Shown here piece by piece: positions 7,071 to 13,278 of a DNA stretch of 13,278 nucleotides (position 1 is the first letter of the stretch; each line of letters begins with the position of its first letter). The translations under genes and the position numbers were made by a program. The notes beneath the pieces were generated by a model. That model did no database searches and was not told the origin of the DNA. It was given only the letters and a program-made list of their open reading frames with translations. The stretch comes from an uncultured Gemmatimonadota bacterium (lineage in GTDB: Bacteria; Gemmatimonadota; Gemmatimonadetes; Gemmatimonadales; Gemmatimonadaceae): contig CAMLHT010000099.1 of NCBI GenBank assembly GCA_946479895.1, forward strand, positions 1 to 13,278. The letters are read 5' to 3'.

Positions 7071-7778
7071 ATGCTGAGCGGGAAGACGGCCGTCGTCACC
7101 GGCGGATCGCGCGGCATCGGCCTCGCGACGGCGTCGGCGCTGGCGAAGGCCGGCGCGAAGGTGGTGATCGTGGCGCGGCAGGCATCCGCCCTCCGGTCGG
7201 CGGCGAAGTCCCTCGGCGCCGCGACGGCGACGGTGTCGTGCGACCTCGGCGACCGCGCGGCGGTGGAGCGGGCGATCGAGGCCATTCGCGCGAGCCACGG
7301 CACGCCGGACATCGTCGTGAACAACGCCGGCATCTTCCGCGTCGCCCCGCTGCACGGCACCGACGCCGACGACTTCGCCGCGGCGCTCCAGGTGAACCTC
7401 TTCGCCCCGTTCCTCTTCATCCGCGCCTTCGTCGCGGACATGAAGGCGCGGAAGACCGGGCACATCGTGACGATCGGCTCGATCGCCGACCGCGTGATCT
7501 TCCCGGAGAACGCGGCCTACGCGGCGAGCAAGTTCGGCGCGCGGGCGATGCACGAGGTGCTGCGCGCGGAGCTCAAGGGCTCCGGCGTCCGCGCGACGCT
7601 CGTCTCGCCCGGCCCCGTGAACACCGCGCTCTGGGACGAGGTGGATCCCGATAACCAGCCGGGCTTCACGCCCCGGTCGGCGATGCTCTCGCCTCACGCC
7701 GTCGCCGACGCAGTGCTGTTCTGCACCACCCGGGCGCCGGACGTGAATGTCGACGAGCTCCGACTATCCCGGTCGTAA
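7071..7778 (+). CDS. Short-chain dehydrogenase/reductase, possible sepiapterin-type reductase
   Basis: A 235-residue classical SDR that uses NAD(P)H. It shows the glycine-rich loop TGGSRGIG at 10-17, NNAG at 84-87 and the catalytic set S137, Y150 and K154 (YAASK). The PGPVNTALW segment follows the active site. SDRs are too diverse to read a substrate from sequence, but the gene starts 2 nt after the PTPS stop. Sepiapterin reductase, which completes tetrahydrobiopterin, is itself an SDR, so pterin reduction is the most economical guess. Annotation by similarity alone could give a 3-oxoacyl-ACP reductase-like name. ATG 7071 is chosen because the Rossmann strand begins directly after it; the longer open frame upstream runs through the PTPS gene. 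Confidence 0.88.
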   Translation: MLSGKTAVVTGGSRGIGLATASALAKAGAKVVIVARQASALRSAAKSLGAATATVSCDLGDRAAVERAIEAIRASHGTPDIVVNNAGIFRVAPLHGTDADDFAAALQVNLFAPFLFIRAFVADMKARKTGHIVTIGSIADRVIFPENAAYAASKFGARAMHEVLRAELKGSGVRATLVSPGPVNTALWDEVDPDNQPGFTPRSAMLSPHAVADAVLFCTTRAPDVNVDELRLSRS

Positions 7779-7810
7779 GTCATCCTGAGCGAAGCGAGGG
7801 ATCTGCTTTC
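7779..7810 (+). repeat. Dispersed intergenic repeat, family B, copy 1
   Basis: GTCATCCTGAGCGAAGCG and following bases closely match 10479-10511 in the same orientation, with about three substitutions and one indel over 32 nt. The copy fills exactly the space between the SDR stop codon (7776-7778) and the next ATG (7812). Its GAGGGA lies about 10 nt before that ATG and may serve as the ribosome-binding site. TCC and GGA flank the core and could form a short stem. Confidence 0.75.
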
Positions 7811-7811
7811 G

Positions 7812-8429
7812 ATGTTCATAGAACTGATCGACTCCCTCCGCTGCCCCGCGGACCATCCGCCCTCCGTCCTCGTCGCCGCCTTCGAGAAGATCGTCGACCG
7901 CGACGTCGTCGAAGGCATGCTCGGCTGCCCCGTCTGCCGGTCGGAGTTCCAGATCGCCGGCGGTGAGCTGCGGCTGGTCACGACCGCCATGCCGGCGCCG
8001 GCGACCCGGGCGCTGAATCCCGACGAGGACGCGCTGCGCCTCGCCGCGTCGCTCGACCTGCGCCACGACACCGGCTTCGCCATCCTCCGCGGCGCCTGGT
8101 GCGCGCTCGCCGAGCGGATCGTGGACATCGCGCCGACGCACCTGGTCCTGCTCGACCCGCCGCTGAACACGCCGCGCGGCCCGGGACGCTCGATCATCCA
8201 CGCCGGCGGCACGGTGCCCTTCGCTCCGGCGAGCGCCGTCGCCGCAACGATCGACGACGACGAGCGGGCCTACGCGCTCGCCGTGTCGGTCAGGACCGGC
8301 GGCCGCCTGGTGGGCCCGTCGAATCTCAGGCTGCCGTCATCGGTGAAGGAGCTCGCCCGGGATGACCGCTGGTGGGTCGGCGAAAAGGAGAACGCGACGG
8401 CGCCGATCGCGCTCGGGCGAGCGCGGTAG
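7812..8429 (+). CDS. Trm112-like zinc-ribbon protein with uncharacterised C-terminal region
   Basis: A 205-residue protein whose first 50 residues look like the Trm112/UPF0434 zinc domain: IDSLRCP (C11), then RDVVEGMLGCPVCRSEFQI with C39 and C42. H15 or a second cysteine elsewhere would complete the site. In other organisms Trm112 is a small partner that activates methyltransferases. The remaining 150 residues contain a hydrophobic strand (THLVLLDPP) and a final basic stretch; I do not recognise a family. It follows the SDR by 33 nt, so it is probably in the pterin operon, although a repeat sits in the gap. It ends 15 nt before the long palindrome. Function unknown. Confidence 0.75.
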   Translation: MFIELIDSLRCPADHPPSVLVAAFEKIVDRDVVEGMLGCPVCRSEFQIAGGELRLVTTAMPAPATRALNPDEDALRLAASLDLRHDTGFAILRGAWCALAERIVDIAPTHLVLLDPPLNTPRGPGRSIIHAGGTVPFAPASAVAATIDDDERAYALAVSVRTGGRLVGPSNLRLPSSVKELARDDRWWVGEKENATAPIALGRAR

Positions 8430-8444
8430 TCGGGAGTCGCACGC

Positions 8445-8585
8445 GCCGGGAGGTCGGGAGGGTGCGCGGACAGCGGGTATCCAGAATTGGATAATCGTCG
8501 GATGCGAATCACGAGCCGGTGCGCTGCGAACGATTATCCAATTCTGTGATACCGCGTATCCGCGCACCCGCCCCGACCTCCCGGC
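8445..8585. repeat. 141-bp interrupted palindrome between convergent genes
   Basis: Left arm 8445-8498 and right arm 8530-8585 are complementary in four blocks: 8445-8458 with 8572-8585 (14 bp), 8460-8470 with 8559-8569 (11 bp), 8476-8481 with 8548-8553 (6 bp), and 8482-8498 with 8530-8546 (17 bp, perfect). The spacer is 31 nt. The innermost arm CAGAATTGGATAATCGT is AT-rich and unlike its surroundings. The palindrome begins 15 nt after one stop codon and ends 18 nt before the other. Neither side has a T-run, so it is not an ordinary intrinsic terminator. It may be a MITE-like mobile element or a bidirectional transcript-end structure. Confidence 0.9.
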
Positions 8586-8603
8586 CGACGGCCACCCCGA
8601 GGC

Positions 8604-10436
8604 CTACTCGCTCCCGCCCTCCGCGTACAGCGCGTCGATCTGCGCCTTGTACGCCTTGTCCACCACCTTGCGCTTGACGCTCAGCTTCGGCGTCAGCTCG
8701 CCGCGCTCCACCGAGAAGTCGTGCTCCAGGAGCGCGATCTTCTTCGGCACCTCGAAGTGCGCGAAGCCCGTGAGGCCGCCGAGGACCTCCTTCTCCATCT
8801 TCTTCTGGATCGTCGGCATCGAGAGCAGGTTCTTCCGGTCCGGCCAGATGATGTTGTTGCGCTGCGCCCACTTCTCGAGGTTGTCGAAGTTCGGCACCAC
8901 GAGCATGATCGGGAACTTCCGCTTGTCGCCGATCATCACCGCCTGGCTGACGTACTTGTTCGTCTTCACCACGTTCTCGATCGGCTGCGGCGCGATGTTC
9001 TTGCCGCCCGCGGTCACGATGATGTCCTTCTTGCGGTCGGTGATGCGCAGGAAGCCGTCCTCGATCGTCCCGATGTCGCCCGTATGGAACCACCCCTCGG
9101 CATCGATCGCCTCGGCCGTCGCCTGCGGCTTGTTGTAGTAGCCCTTCATCACGTTCGGGCCCTTCGTCAGGATCTCGCCGTCCTCCGCGATCCGTATCTC
9201 CGAGCCCGGCGCCGCCGGCCCGACCGTCCCGATCCGGAACTTCGTCGGCGAGTTCACCGAGATGAGCGGCGACGTCTCCGTCAGGCCGTAGCCCTCGAGG
9301 ATCACCATCCCCGCCGCGAAGAAGAACTTGTTGATCTCCGCCGCCAGCGGCGCGCCGCCCGAGACGAAGTACCGCAGGCGGCCGCCCGTCCGCGCGTGCA
9401 GCTTCGAGAAGACCAGCTTGTGCGCGAGCTTGTACTGCATCGCGAGCAGTCCCCTCGGCTCGCCGCCGGCCAGCTTCACGTCGGCCCAGCGGTCGGCCAC
9501 GTCGCGCGCCCAGAAGAAGATCCGCGCCTTCACGGCGCCGCCGGACAGCGCGTTGTCGAGCACGCGGGCGTACATCTTCTCGTAGAGGCGCGGCACCGAG
9601 AGGACCAGCGACGGCTTCACCTCGGACATGTTGAACGCCACCGTGTCCATGGACTCGGCGTAGGCGATCGACGTGCCCGTGTGCATCATCAGGTAGTGGC
9701 CGGCCATCCGCTCGAAGATGTGCGAGAGCGGGAGGAAGCTGAGGCAGCTGTCCCGTCCCTCGAACGGCACGACGCTCGCCGCGGCCATCACGTTCGAGTA
9801 GATGTTGTCGTGCGTGAGCATCACGCCCTTGGGATCGCCGGTCGTGCCCGACGTGTAGATCAGCGTCGCGAGGTCGTCCGGCTTCACCGACAGGGCGCGC
9901 TCGCGGTACTTCGCCTGGCGCGCGGGATCGTCGACGGCCTTCCCCTTCGCCTCCAGCTCGGCCAGGGTCATGTCCTCGCCCGGCTGCCGCGACGCGCTGA
10001 AGCCGATGACGTGCTTCAGGCTCGGGCACTTGCCCCGGATCTCCGCCAGCTTCGCCGACTGGGCCGCAGTCGAGCAGAAGATGACCGACGAGCCGGAATC
10101 GTTGATCAGGTAGGGCAGCTGTTCCGCAGGCAGGTTCGGATAGAGCGGAACGTCCGTGAGCGCCGACGTGAGGCACGCGTAATCCGCGATCGCCCACTCG
10201 GGCCGGTTCTCGGACAGGATCGCGACGCGATCCCCCGGCTGCAGCCCGAGCTCCTGGAGCCCGAGCGCGACCCGGCGGACGCGGTCCGCGAGCTCCCGGT
10301 GCGAGATGGGCTTGTACGACCCGCCTTCCTTGTACTGCAACGCATCCGGCCGGTTGTACTTCTCGACCGCGTCGAAGAACAGACGGGTCAAGGTGCCGGG
10401 CGCGGAGTTCCGCGGGCCGCCTGATACCTGCTGCAT
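8604..10436 (-). CDS. Long-chain fatty acid-CoA ligase (AMP-forming, COG1022)
   Basis: This enzyme activates long-chain fatty acids with ATP to acyl-CoA through an acyl-adenylate, probably at the inner membrane face. The 610 residues match full-length FAA1/FadD15-type enzymes. Key motifs: P-loop IYTSGTTGDPKG at about 193-204, EGYGLTETSP at 381-390, FHTGD at 450-454, and TDRKKDIIVTAGGKNIAP at about 467-483. The last is the fatty-acyl-CoA-synthetase signature, with the conserved Arg and Lys. ATG at 10436 is preceded by GGAGG at 4 nt, which decides it against a longer open frame reaching back to 10721. It lies 121 nt downstream of the lipoprotein gene on the same strand and converges on the palindrome. 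Confidence 0.94.
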   Translation of the reverse strand: MQQVSGGPRNSAPGTLTRLFFDAVEKYNRPDALQYKEGGSYKPISHRELADRVRRVALGLQELGLQPGDRVAILSENRPEWAIADYACLTSALTDVPLYPNLPAEQLPYLINDSGSSVIFCSTAAQSAKLAEIRGKCPSLKHVIGFSASRQPGEDMTLAELEAKGKAVDDPARQAKYRERALSVKPDDLATLIYTSGTTGDPKGVMLTHDNIYSNVMAAASVVPFEGRDSCLSFLPLSHIFERMAGHYLMMHTGTSIAYAESMDTVAFNMSEVKPSLVLSVPRLYEKMYARVLDNALSGGAVKARIFFWARDVADRWADVKLAGGEPRGLLAMQYKLAHKLVFSKLHARTGGRLRYFVSGGAPLAAEINKFFFAAGMVILEGYGLTETSPLISVNSPTKFRIGTVGPAAPGSEIRIAEDGEILTKGPNVMKGYYNKPQATAEAIDAEGWFHTGDIGTIEDGFLRITDRKKDIIVTAGGKNIAPQPIENVVKTNKYVSQAVMIGDKRKFPIMLVVPNFDNLEKWAQRNNIIWPDRKNLLSMPTIQKKMEKEVLGGLTGFAHFEVPKKIALLEHDFSVERGELTPKLSVKRKVVDKAYKAQIDALYAEGGSE

Positions 10437-10478
10437 GCGTCCTCCGTGTTCGGTGACCAGGGTGGTGGTCGACCTTGC

Positions 10479-10511
10479 TGTCATCCCGAGCGCAGCGAGG
10501 GACCTGCTATT
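10479..10511 (+). repeat. Dispersed intergenic repeat, family B, copy 2
   Basis: GTCATCCCGAGCGCAGCG and following bases match copy 1 at 7779-7810 in the same orientation. It lies in the gap between the lipoprotein gene and the acyl-CoA ligase, antisense to the direction of those genes, about 40 nt upstream of the ligase start. TCCC and GGGA flanking the core could make a small hairpin. Similar strings are, from memory, scattered in many genomes of several phyla. Confidence 0.75.
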
Positions 10512-10533
10512 CCGGTGACCCCGGGAACATACG

Positions 10534-10552
10534 CCGCCCCGCCGAAGGGCGG
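10534..10552 (-). terminator. Possible GC hairpin after the lipoprotein gene
   Basis: CCGCCC (10534-10539) and GGGCGG (10547-10552) form a 6-bp stem with a 7-nt loop, starting 5 nt after the stop codon of the minus-strand lipoprotein gene. There is no T-run after it, so termination is uncertain; it may only stabilise the mRNA end. Confidence 0.3.
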
Positions 10553-10557
10553 AAAGG

Positions 10558-11352
10558 TCAGGGCTTCCGGGACACCGGAATGATGAACTCCACGGGGCTC
10601 CCCGGCACGTCGGTGCCAAGATACTTGACGGTTGCCCGCACGATGATCGTGTCGGTCTTCGTTCCCTCCCGCAGCGGATCCTCGACGGCGGCCTGGCGCA
10701 GGACCACGATCCGCGAGGCAACGCCCTTCGTGTCGGTCGTGTCGCGCGGCATGGGCTTGCCCGCGGCGTCGGCGATGAACGCGGTCGGCGTGCCCGCCAC
10801 CTTCGGTGCCGGCGTGCGCTCGATGGAGTACGTGACGACGTAGCCCTGCGGCGCGCCCGCGTCGCCCGTCAGCGTCAGCTCGAGGGCGGGTGACCAGTTC
10901 TGCTTTTCACTCGTGTCGGGCAGCGCGGCGTCGAACGCGATCGCCGTGGCCGCCGCGCTCTTCGTCGCCCCTGTGGGCGCATAGGTGACGATGATCCGGT
11001 GCGTCGGCGTCTGGAGGCCTCCCGCGCCCGCGACCACACGCCCCCCGACACTGTCGCGAAACCGCCCGCGCACGAAGCCATCCGCGTCCACCGAAATCGT
11101 CGTGTCGAGCGCGACAAACGTGATCGGCTCGGCGTTCAGGGAATCGCCGTTCGGCCCGAACGCCGCGATCCGCAGCGGGGTCGCGACGCCGAGCGAGTCG
11201 CGCAGCAGGTCGCCGATGACGACGGACGGGTAGGGCAGCCGCAGGTTGGAGATCGCGACGACGCCTTCCTTCGGCCCGCCCAGCTCGACGCAGGCGACGG
11301 CCAGCCCCAGGACCGCGCACGCCACGAGCGCGCGGCGAGCCGCGCGCGTCAT
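10558..11352 (-). CDS. Predicted exported lipoprotein with Ig-like (Big-type) repeats
   Basis: This 264-residue protein starts with a basic n-region (MTRAARRA) and a hydrophobic stretch, then C21 in LAVAC. It is a plausible lipoprotein cleavage site, though Ala rather than Leu sits at -3. The mature part is beta-rich and repetitive in style, for example SNLRLPYPSVVIGDLLRDSLG, ISVDADGFVRGRF and GTPTAFIADAAGK. Two or so Ig-like domains of the bacterial Big/invasin kind are suggested, and no enzyme motif is seen. The ATG overlaps the parA stop by 4 nt (ATGA), so it is translationally coupled to the ParA gene. The envelope role is inferred from the signal peptide. Function unknown. Confidence 0.75.
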   Translation of the reverse strand: MTRAARRALVACAVLGLAVACVELGGPKEGVVAISNLRLPYPSVVIGDLLRDSLGVATPLRIAAFGPNGDSLNAEPITFVALDTTISVDADGFVRGRFRDSVGGRVVAGAGGLQTPTHRIIVTYAPTGATKSAAATAIAFDAALPDTSEKQNWSPALELTLTGDAGAPQGYVVTYSIERTPAPKVAGTPTAFIADAAGKPMPRDTTDTKGVASRIVVLRQAAVEDPLREGTKTDTIIVRATVKYLGTDVPGSPVEFIIPVSRKP

Positions 11353-12116
11353 TGCAGCCGCGTCGCGAGCCGGGCGGCGAGCTCCGCGTACGCCTTCGAC
11401 GCGCGGTCGTCCGGCGAGCGGAGCACCAGCGGCTGCGACGCGCCGAACGCCTCCGACGCCGCCTGGGTCCGCGGAACCACGACGTCGAGCACGAGGCCCG
11501 GCGGCAGCGTCTCGCGCACGTAGCTGGCGACGCGCTCCGAGACCGGATTGCCCTCTTCCACCATCGTCAGCAGGATGCCCTCGAGCTCGAGGTTCGGGTT
11601 CGTCGCGATCGCCGCGCGGAGCCCGCGCAGCATCTGCGACGTCGTCTGCAGCGCGAGTGGCTCGCACTGGAGCGGGATGATCGCCGCCTGCGCGTTGTGG
11701 AGCACGGTGTGGACCACCGGCCCAAGGCCCGGCGGCGTGTCGACGACGACGAGGTAGCCCTTCTCGCGGGCGCGCACGATCAGCTCGGCCAGGCGCGCCG
11801 AGTGCGAGAGCTGGTCGGCGTAGTCCTCGTGGCGGCCGGCGTCGCTGACGCTGCCGGCCGCGACCACGCGCAGCCACGGCAGCATCGTCGGCCGCACGAC
11901 GTCCTGCATCATGTGCGTGCCGGCGAGGAAATCCGAGAGGCCCACGCGATCCTCGGGCGCGTGCATCCCGAGGCCGTAGCGAACCGAGCCCTGCGGGTCG
12001 GCGTCGATGAGCAGCGTCTTCACGCCGCGCTGGCCCAGCGCCGCGGCGATGTTCACCGCCGTGGTGGTCTTGCCGACTCCGCCCTTCTGGCTGACGACCG
12101 CGAGAACCTTGCCCAT
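11349..12116 (-). CDS. ParA/MinD-family ATPase, orphan (no ParB)
   Basis: A 255-residue Walker-type ATPase of the Soj/ParA group. It has the deviant P-loop KGGVGKT at 11-17, Walker A' IDADPQGS from 37, and Walker B VVVDTPPG with D126. It is short, lacking the N-terminal DNA-binding domain of plasmid P1-type ParA. ParA proteins bind DNA non-specifically and position chromosomes, plasmids or protein cargo by ATP cycling. No ParB gene or parS-like site is seen nearby, so cargo positioning or another role is as likely as chromosome partition. ATG 12116 fits the family start (MGKVLAVVSQKGG) and overlaps the TPR gene stop by 1 nt; an upstream in-frame ATG at 12191 would lie inside the TPR gene. Confidence 0.9.
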   Translation of the reverse strand: MGKVLAVVSQKGGVGKTTTAVNIAAALGQRGVKTLLIDADPQGSVRYGLGMHAPEDRVGLSDFLAGTHMMQDVVRPTMLPWLRVVAAGSVSDAGRHEDYADQLSHSARLAELIVRAREKGYLVVVDTPPGLGPVVHTVLHNAQAAIIPLQCEPLALQTTSQMLRGLRAAIATNPNLELEGILLTMVEEGNPVSERVASYVRETLPPGLVLDVVVPRTQAASEAFGASQPLVLRSPDDRASKAYAELAARLATRLQ

Positions 12117-12568
12117 CAGGATTGCGGACCGGCTGAAGTCTCGGCGGATTCCATGAGAGAATCGAGCGTCTCGCGCGCGTGCTGGATCCATCGCTCGGCC
12201 TCGGCGCCCTTCGGCGGGTTCTCGAGGAAGGCCGCGAGGTGATGCGCGGCCTCCTCCCGCTCGTCGCGCTTGAGCAGCAGGAACGCGAGGCCGTAGTGCG
12301 CGCCAGACAGGTCGGGCGCGATCTCCAGCGCGCGCCGGTAGGAGCGGATCGCTTCCTCGTGGCGGCCCGTCCGCGAGAACGCGATCGCCATGTTCATGTG
12401 GATCTTGGGCTCGTTCGGGCTGTCCCGGAGCGCGAGCCGGTACGACGTCAGGGCGGCGTCGTAATCACCCTGTCGCTCCAGCGTCAAAGCCTCGCTGAGG
12501 TAATCGAGGCGCTTCGGCTTGAGTTCGCCGTCGGACTTGTCGCCCAGGAGGCGACTCCACCATGACAT
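12116..12568 (-). CDS. Tetratricopeptide-repeat protein
   Basis: A 150-residue soluble protein with about three TPR units: LTLERQGDYDAALTSYRLAL (about 29-48), MAIAFSRTGRHEEAIRSYRRALEIAP (about 60-85) and GLAFLLLKRDEREEAAHHLAAFL (about 93-115). The second and third show the usual small-residue and Pro-ending pattern. TPRs bind protein partners, and no enzyme motif is seen. It is the first gene of a tight minus-strand operon with ParA and the lipoprotein, so the likely partner is ParA or its cargo. No Shine-Dalgarno precedes the ATG at 12568. It diverges from the phosphoribosyltransferase gene across a 98-nt gap. Confidence 0.88.
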   Translation of the reverse strand: MSWWSRLLGDKSDGELKPKRLDYLSEALTLERQGDYDAALTSYRLALRDSPNEPKIHMNMAIAFSRTGRHEEAIRSYRRALEIAPDLSGAHYGLAFLLLKRDEREEAAHHLAAFLENPPKGAEAERWIQHARETLDSLMESAETSAGPQS

Positions 12569-12653
12569 GCGGCGAGGGGTTCGTGAACGGCTGAGGAAGG
12601 AGGAAGGCGAACCGCAAAGCTAATTCGTGGCTTCCCGGCGGGGGAGATCAGGC

Positions 12654-12659
12654 TACGTT
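12654..12659 (+). promoter_or_regulatory. Possible -10 box of a leaderless phosphoribosyltransferase promoter
   Basis: TACGTT ends 7 nt before the ATG at 12667, and no Shine-Dalgarno is present in that space. It is a weak TANNNT match, taken seriously only because sbcD and otsA show the same spacing. Confidence 0.35.
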
Positions 12660-12666
12660 TGAGCCC

Positions 12667-13194
12667 ATGGCGCGCCGCGTGAAGGCCGAGCGAAGCAAGG
12701 GGGTTTTCGAGGTCGACTGGCCGCTGTTCGGCGAGCTGTCCCGCGGCCTCGCCCTGCGCGTCGCCCGCTCCTACGATCCGGAGATCGTGATCGGGATCGC
12801 CACGGCCGGGGTCGTGCCGGGCGCCGTGATCGCCGCGATCCTCGATCGCGAGTTCGCCTCGATCGTCGTCAGCCGCCGCTTCGGCAGCGACACGGTGCGC
12901 GAGACGCCCGCCGTCCTCAGCTCGGCCCCGGCGCAGGTGCGCGGCAAGCGGGTGCTGATCGTGGACGAGACCTGCGACTCCGGCGCCACCGTGCGCCTCG
13001 CGGTCGGCGCGATCGTGAACGCGGGCGCGAAGGAAGTGCGGACGGCGGTCTGCTTCAAGACGGGCTCGTACAACCCGGACTTCCACCAGCTCGCGACGGA
13101 GAGCGCGATCATCCTCCCGTGGGATCGCGAGGTGCTGATCGACGGGGAGCTGATGCCGAATCCCCTTTACACGGATGTGCTGAACGGGGATTAG
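12667..13194 (+). CDS. Type I phosphoribosyltransferase
   Basis: A 175-residue enzyme using PRPP, with the type I phosphoribosyltransferase core. The PRPP loop is VLIVDETCDSGAT at 96-108 (D100-E101 acidic pair, DSG in place of DTG), preceded by IGIATAGVVPGAVIA, which resembles the pyrophosphate loop region. A hood region follows, ending IILPWDREV. The length and IILPWD ending suggest a purine-salvage or xanthine-like enzyme, or a predicted phosphoribosyltransferase of COG2236 type, but the base substrate cannot be read. It stands alone on its strand. The start is the first ATG after the -10-like box. Confidence 0.85.
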   Translation: MARRVKAERSKGVFEVDWPLFGELSRGLALRVARSYDPEIVIGIATAGVVPGAVIAAILDREFASIVVSRRFGSDTVRETPAVLSSAPAQVRGKRVLIVDETCDSGATVRLAVGAIVNAGAKEVRTAVCFKTGSYNPDFHQLATESAIILPWDREVLIDGELMPNPLYTDVLNGD

Positions 13195-13210
13195 CCGTTA
13201 CAGAGGGGGG

Positions 13211-13249
13211 GCGCGGATCACGCTGATGAACGCGGAAGAAACGAACCGG
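13211..13249 (+). repeat. Dispersed intergenic repeat, family A, copy 2
   Basis: The inverted partner of 10-48 (34 of 39 identical; five substitutions). It lies 16 nt after the phosphoribosyltransferase stop. A G-run (13205-13211) precedes it. No gene is seen from 13195 to the end of the window. Confidence 0.7.
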
Positions 13250-13278
13250 AGGGTTGGCGCTCAGCGATCACCGAGCGC

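Noticed and set aside
8445..8585. The palindrome as an integron attC site or IS end pair
   Set aside because: No GTTRRRY/RYYYAAC core sites, no transposase or integrase gene and no clear target duplication are visible.
8721..10424. Long plus-strand open frame opposite the acyl-CoA ligase
   Set aside because: Same cause; the minus strand carries all adenylate-forming enzyme motifs and a good ribosome-binding site.
1..13278. CRISPR array, prophage, toxin-antitoxin or defence cluster
   Set aside because: No regularly spaced repeats, phage structural genes, recombinases or defence-system gene sets are found; SbcCD and ParA here are cellular genes.

Overview
The window is a GC-rich stretch of bacterial chromosome, densely packed with housekeeping and metabolic genes and with short intergenic gaps. 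No phage, plasmid, CRISPR, rRNA or tRNA gene is visible. Phylum cannot be fixed from one window. Strong GC bias at third codon positions, several genes with a TANNNT box directly before the start codon instead of a Shine-Dalgarno, a metazoan-like 6-pyruvoyltetrahydropterin synthase and dispersed 'gagcgaagcgaggga' repeats would fit a Gemmatimonadota-like bacterium. That placement is inference only.

Layout, plus strand: sbcD (147-1331), sbcC (1335-3782) and a GNAT acetyltransferase (3782-4753) form a tight operon for DNA-end and hairpin processing. A complete trehalose-6-phosphate synthase, otsA, follows (4805-6217) and appears to have its own promoter. It meets a tiny two-helix membrane protein on the minus strand (6203-6385) tail to tail. 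From 6386 to 6654 there is no protein gene. This gap holds a good promoter (TTGACC-17-TAAATT), about 180 nt that fold into one long irregular hairpin resembling 6S RNA in size and shape, and a textbook intrinsic terminator ending 15 nt before the next start codon. Then come a C-X5-HGH-type 6-pyruvoyltetrahydropterin synthase (6655-7068) and a short-chain dehydrogenase (7071-7778), probably a tetrahydrobiopterin pair. A Trm112-like zinc-ribbon protein of unknown function (7812-8429) follows, separated from the SDR only by a dispersed repeat.

The convergent gap 8430-8603 is filled almost completely by a 141-bp interrupted palindrome with 48 base pairs in four blocks. On the minus strand, read right to left, lie a TPR protein (12568-12116), an orphan ParA ATPase (12116-11349) and a predicted Ig-like lipoprotein (11352-10558), all overlapping by 1-4 nt. 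After a gap containing the second copy of the dispersed repeat comes a long-chain acyl-CoA synthetase (10436-8604). A type I phosphoribosyltransferase (12667-13194) diverges from the TPR gene. Near both ends of the window lie inverted copies (34 of 39 bases identical) of a second dispersed repeat.

The protein-coding content is mostly ordinary. The least explained signals are non-coding: the long palindrome between convergent genes, the structured RNA with its terminator abutting the pterin gene, the two families of intergenic repeats, and the leaderless promoter pattern.
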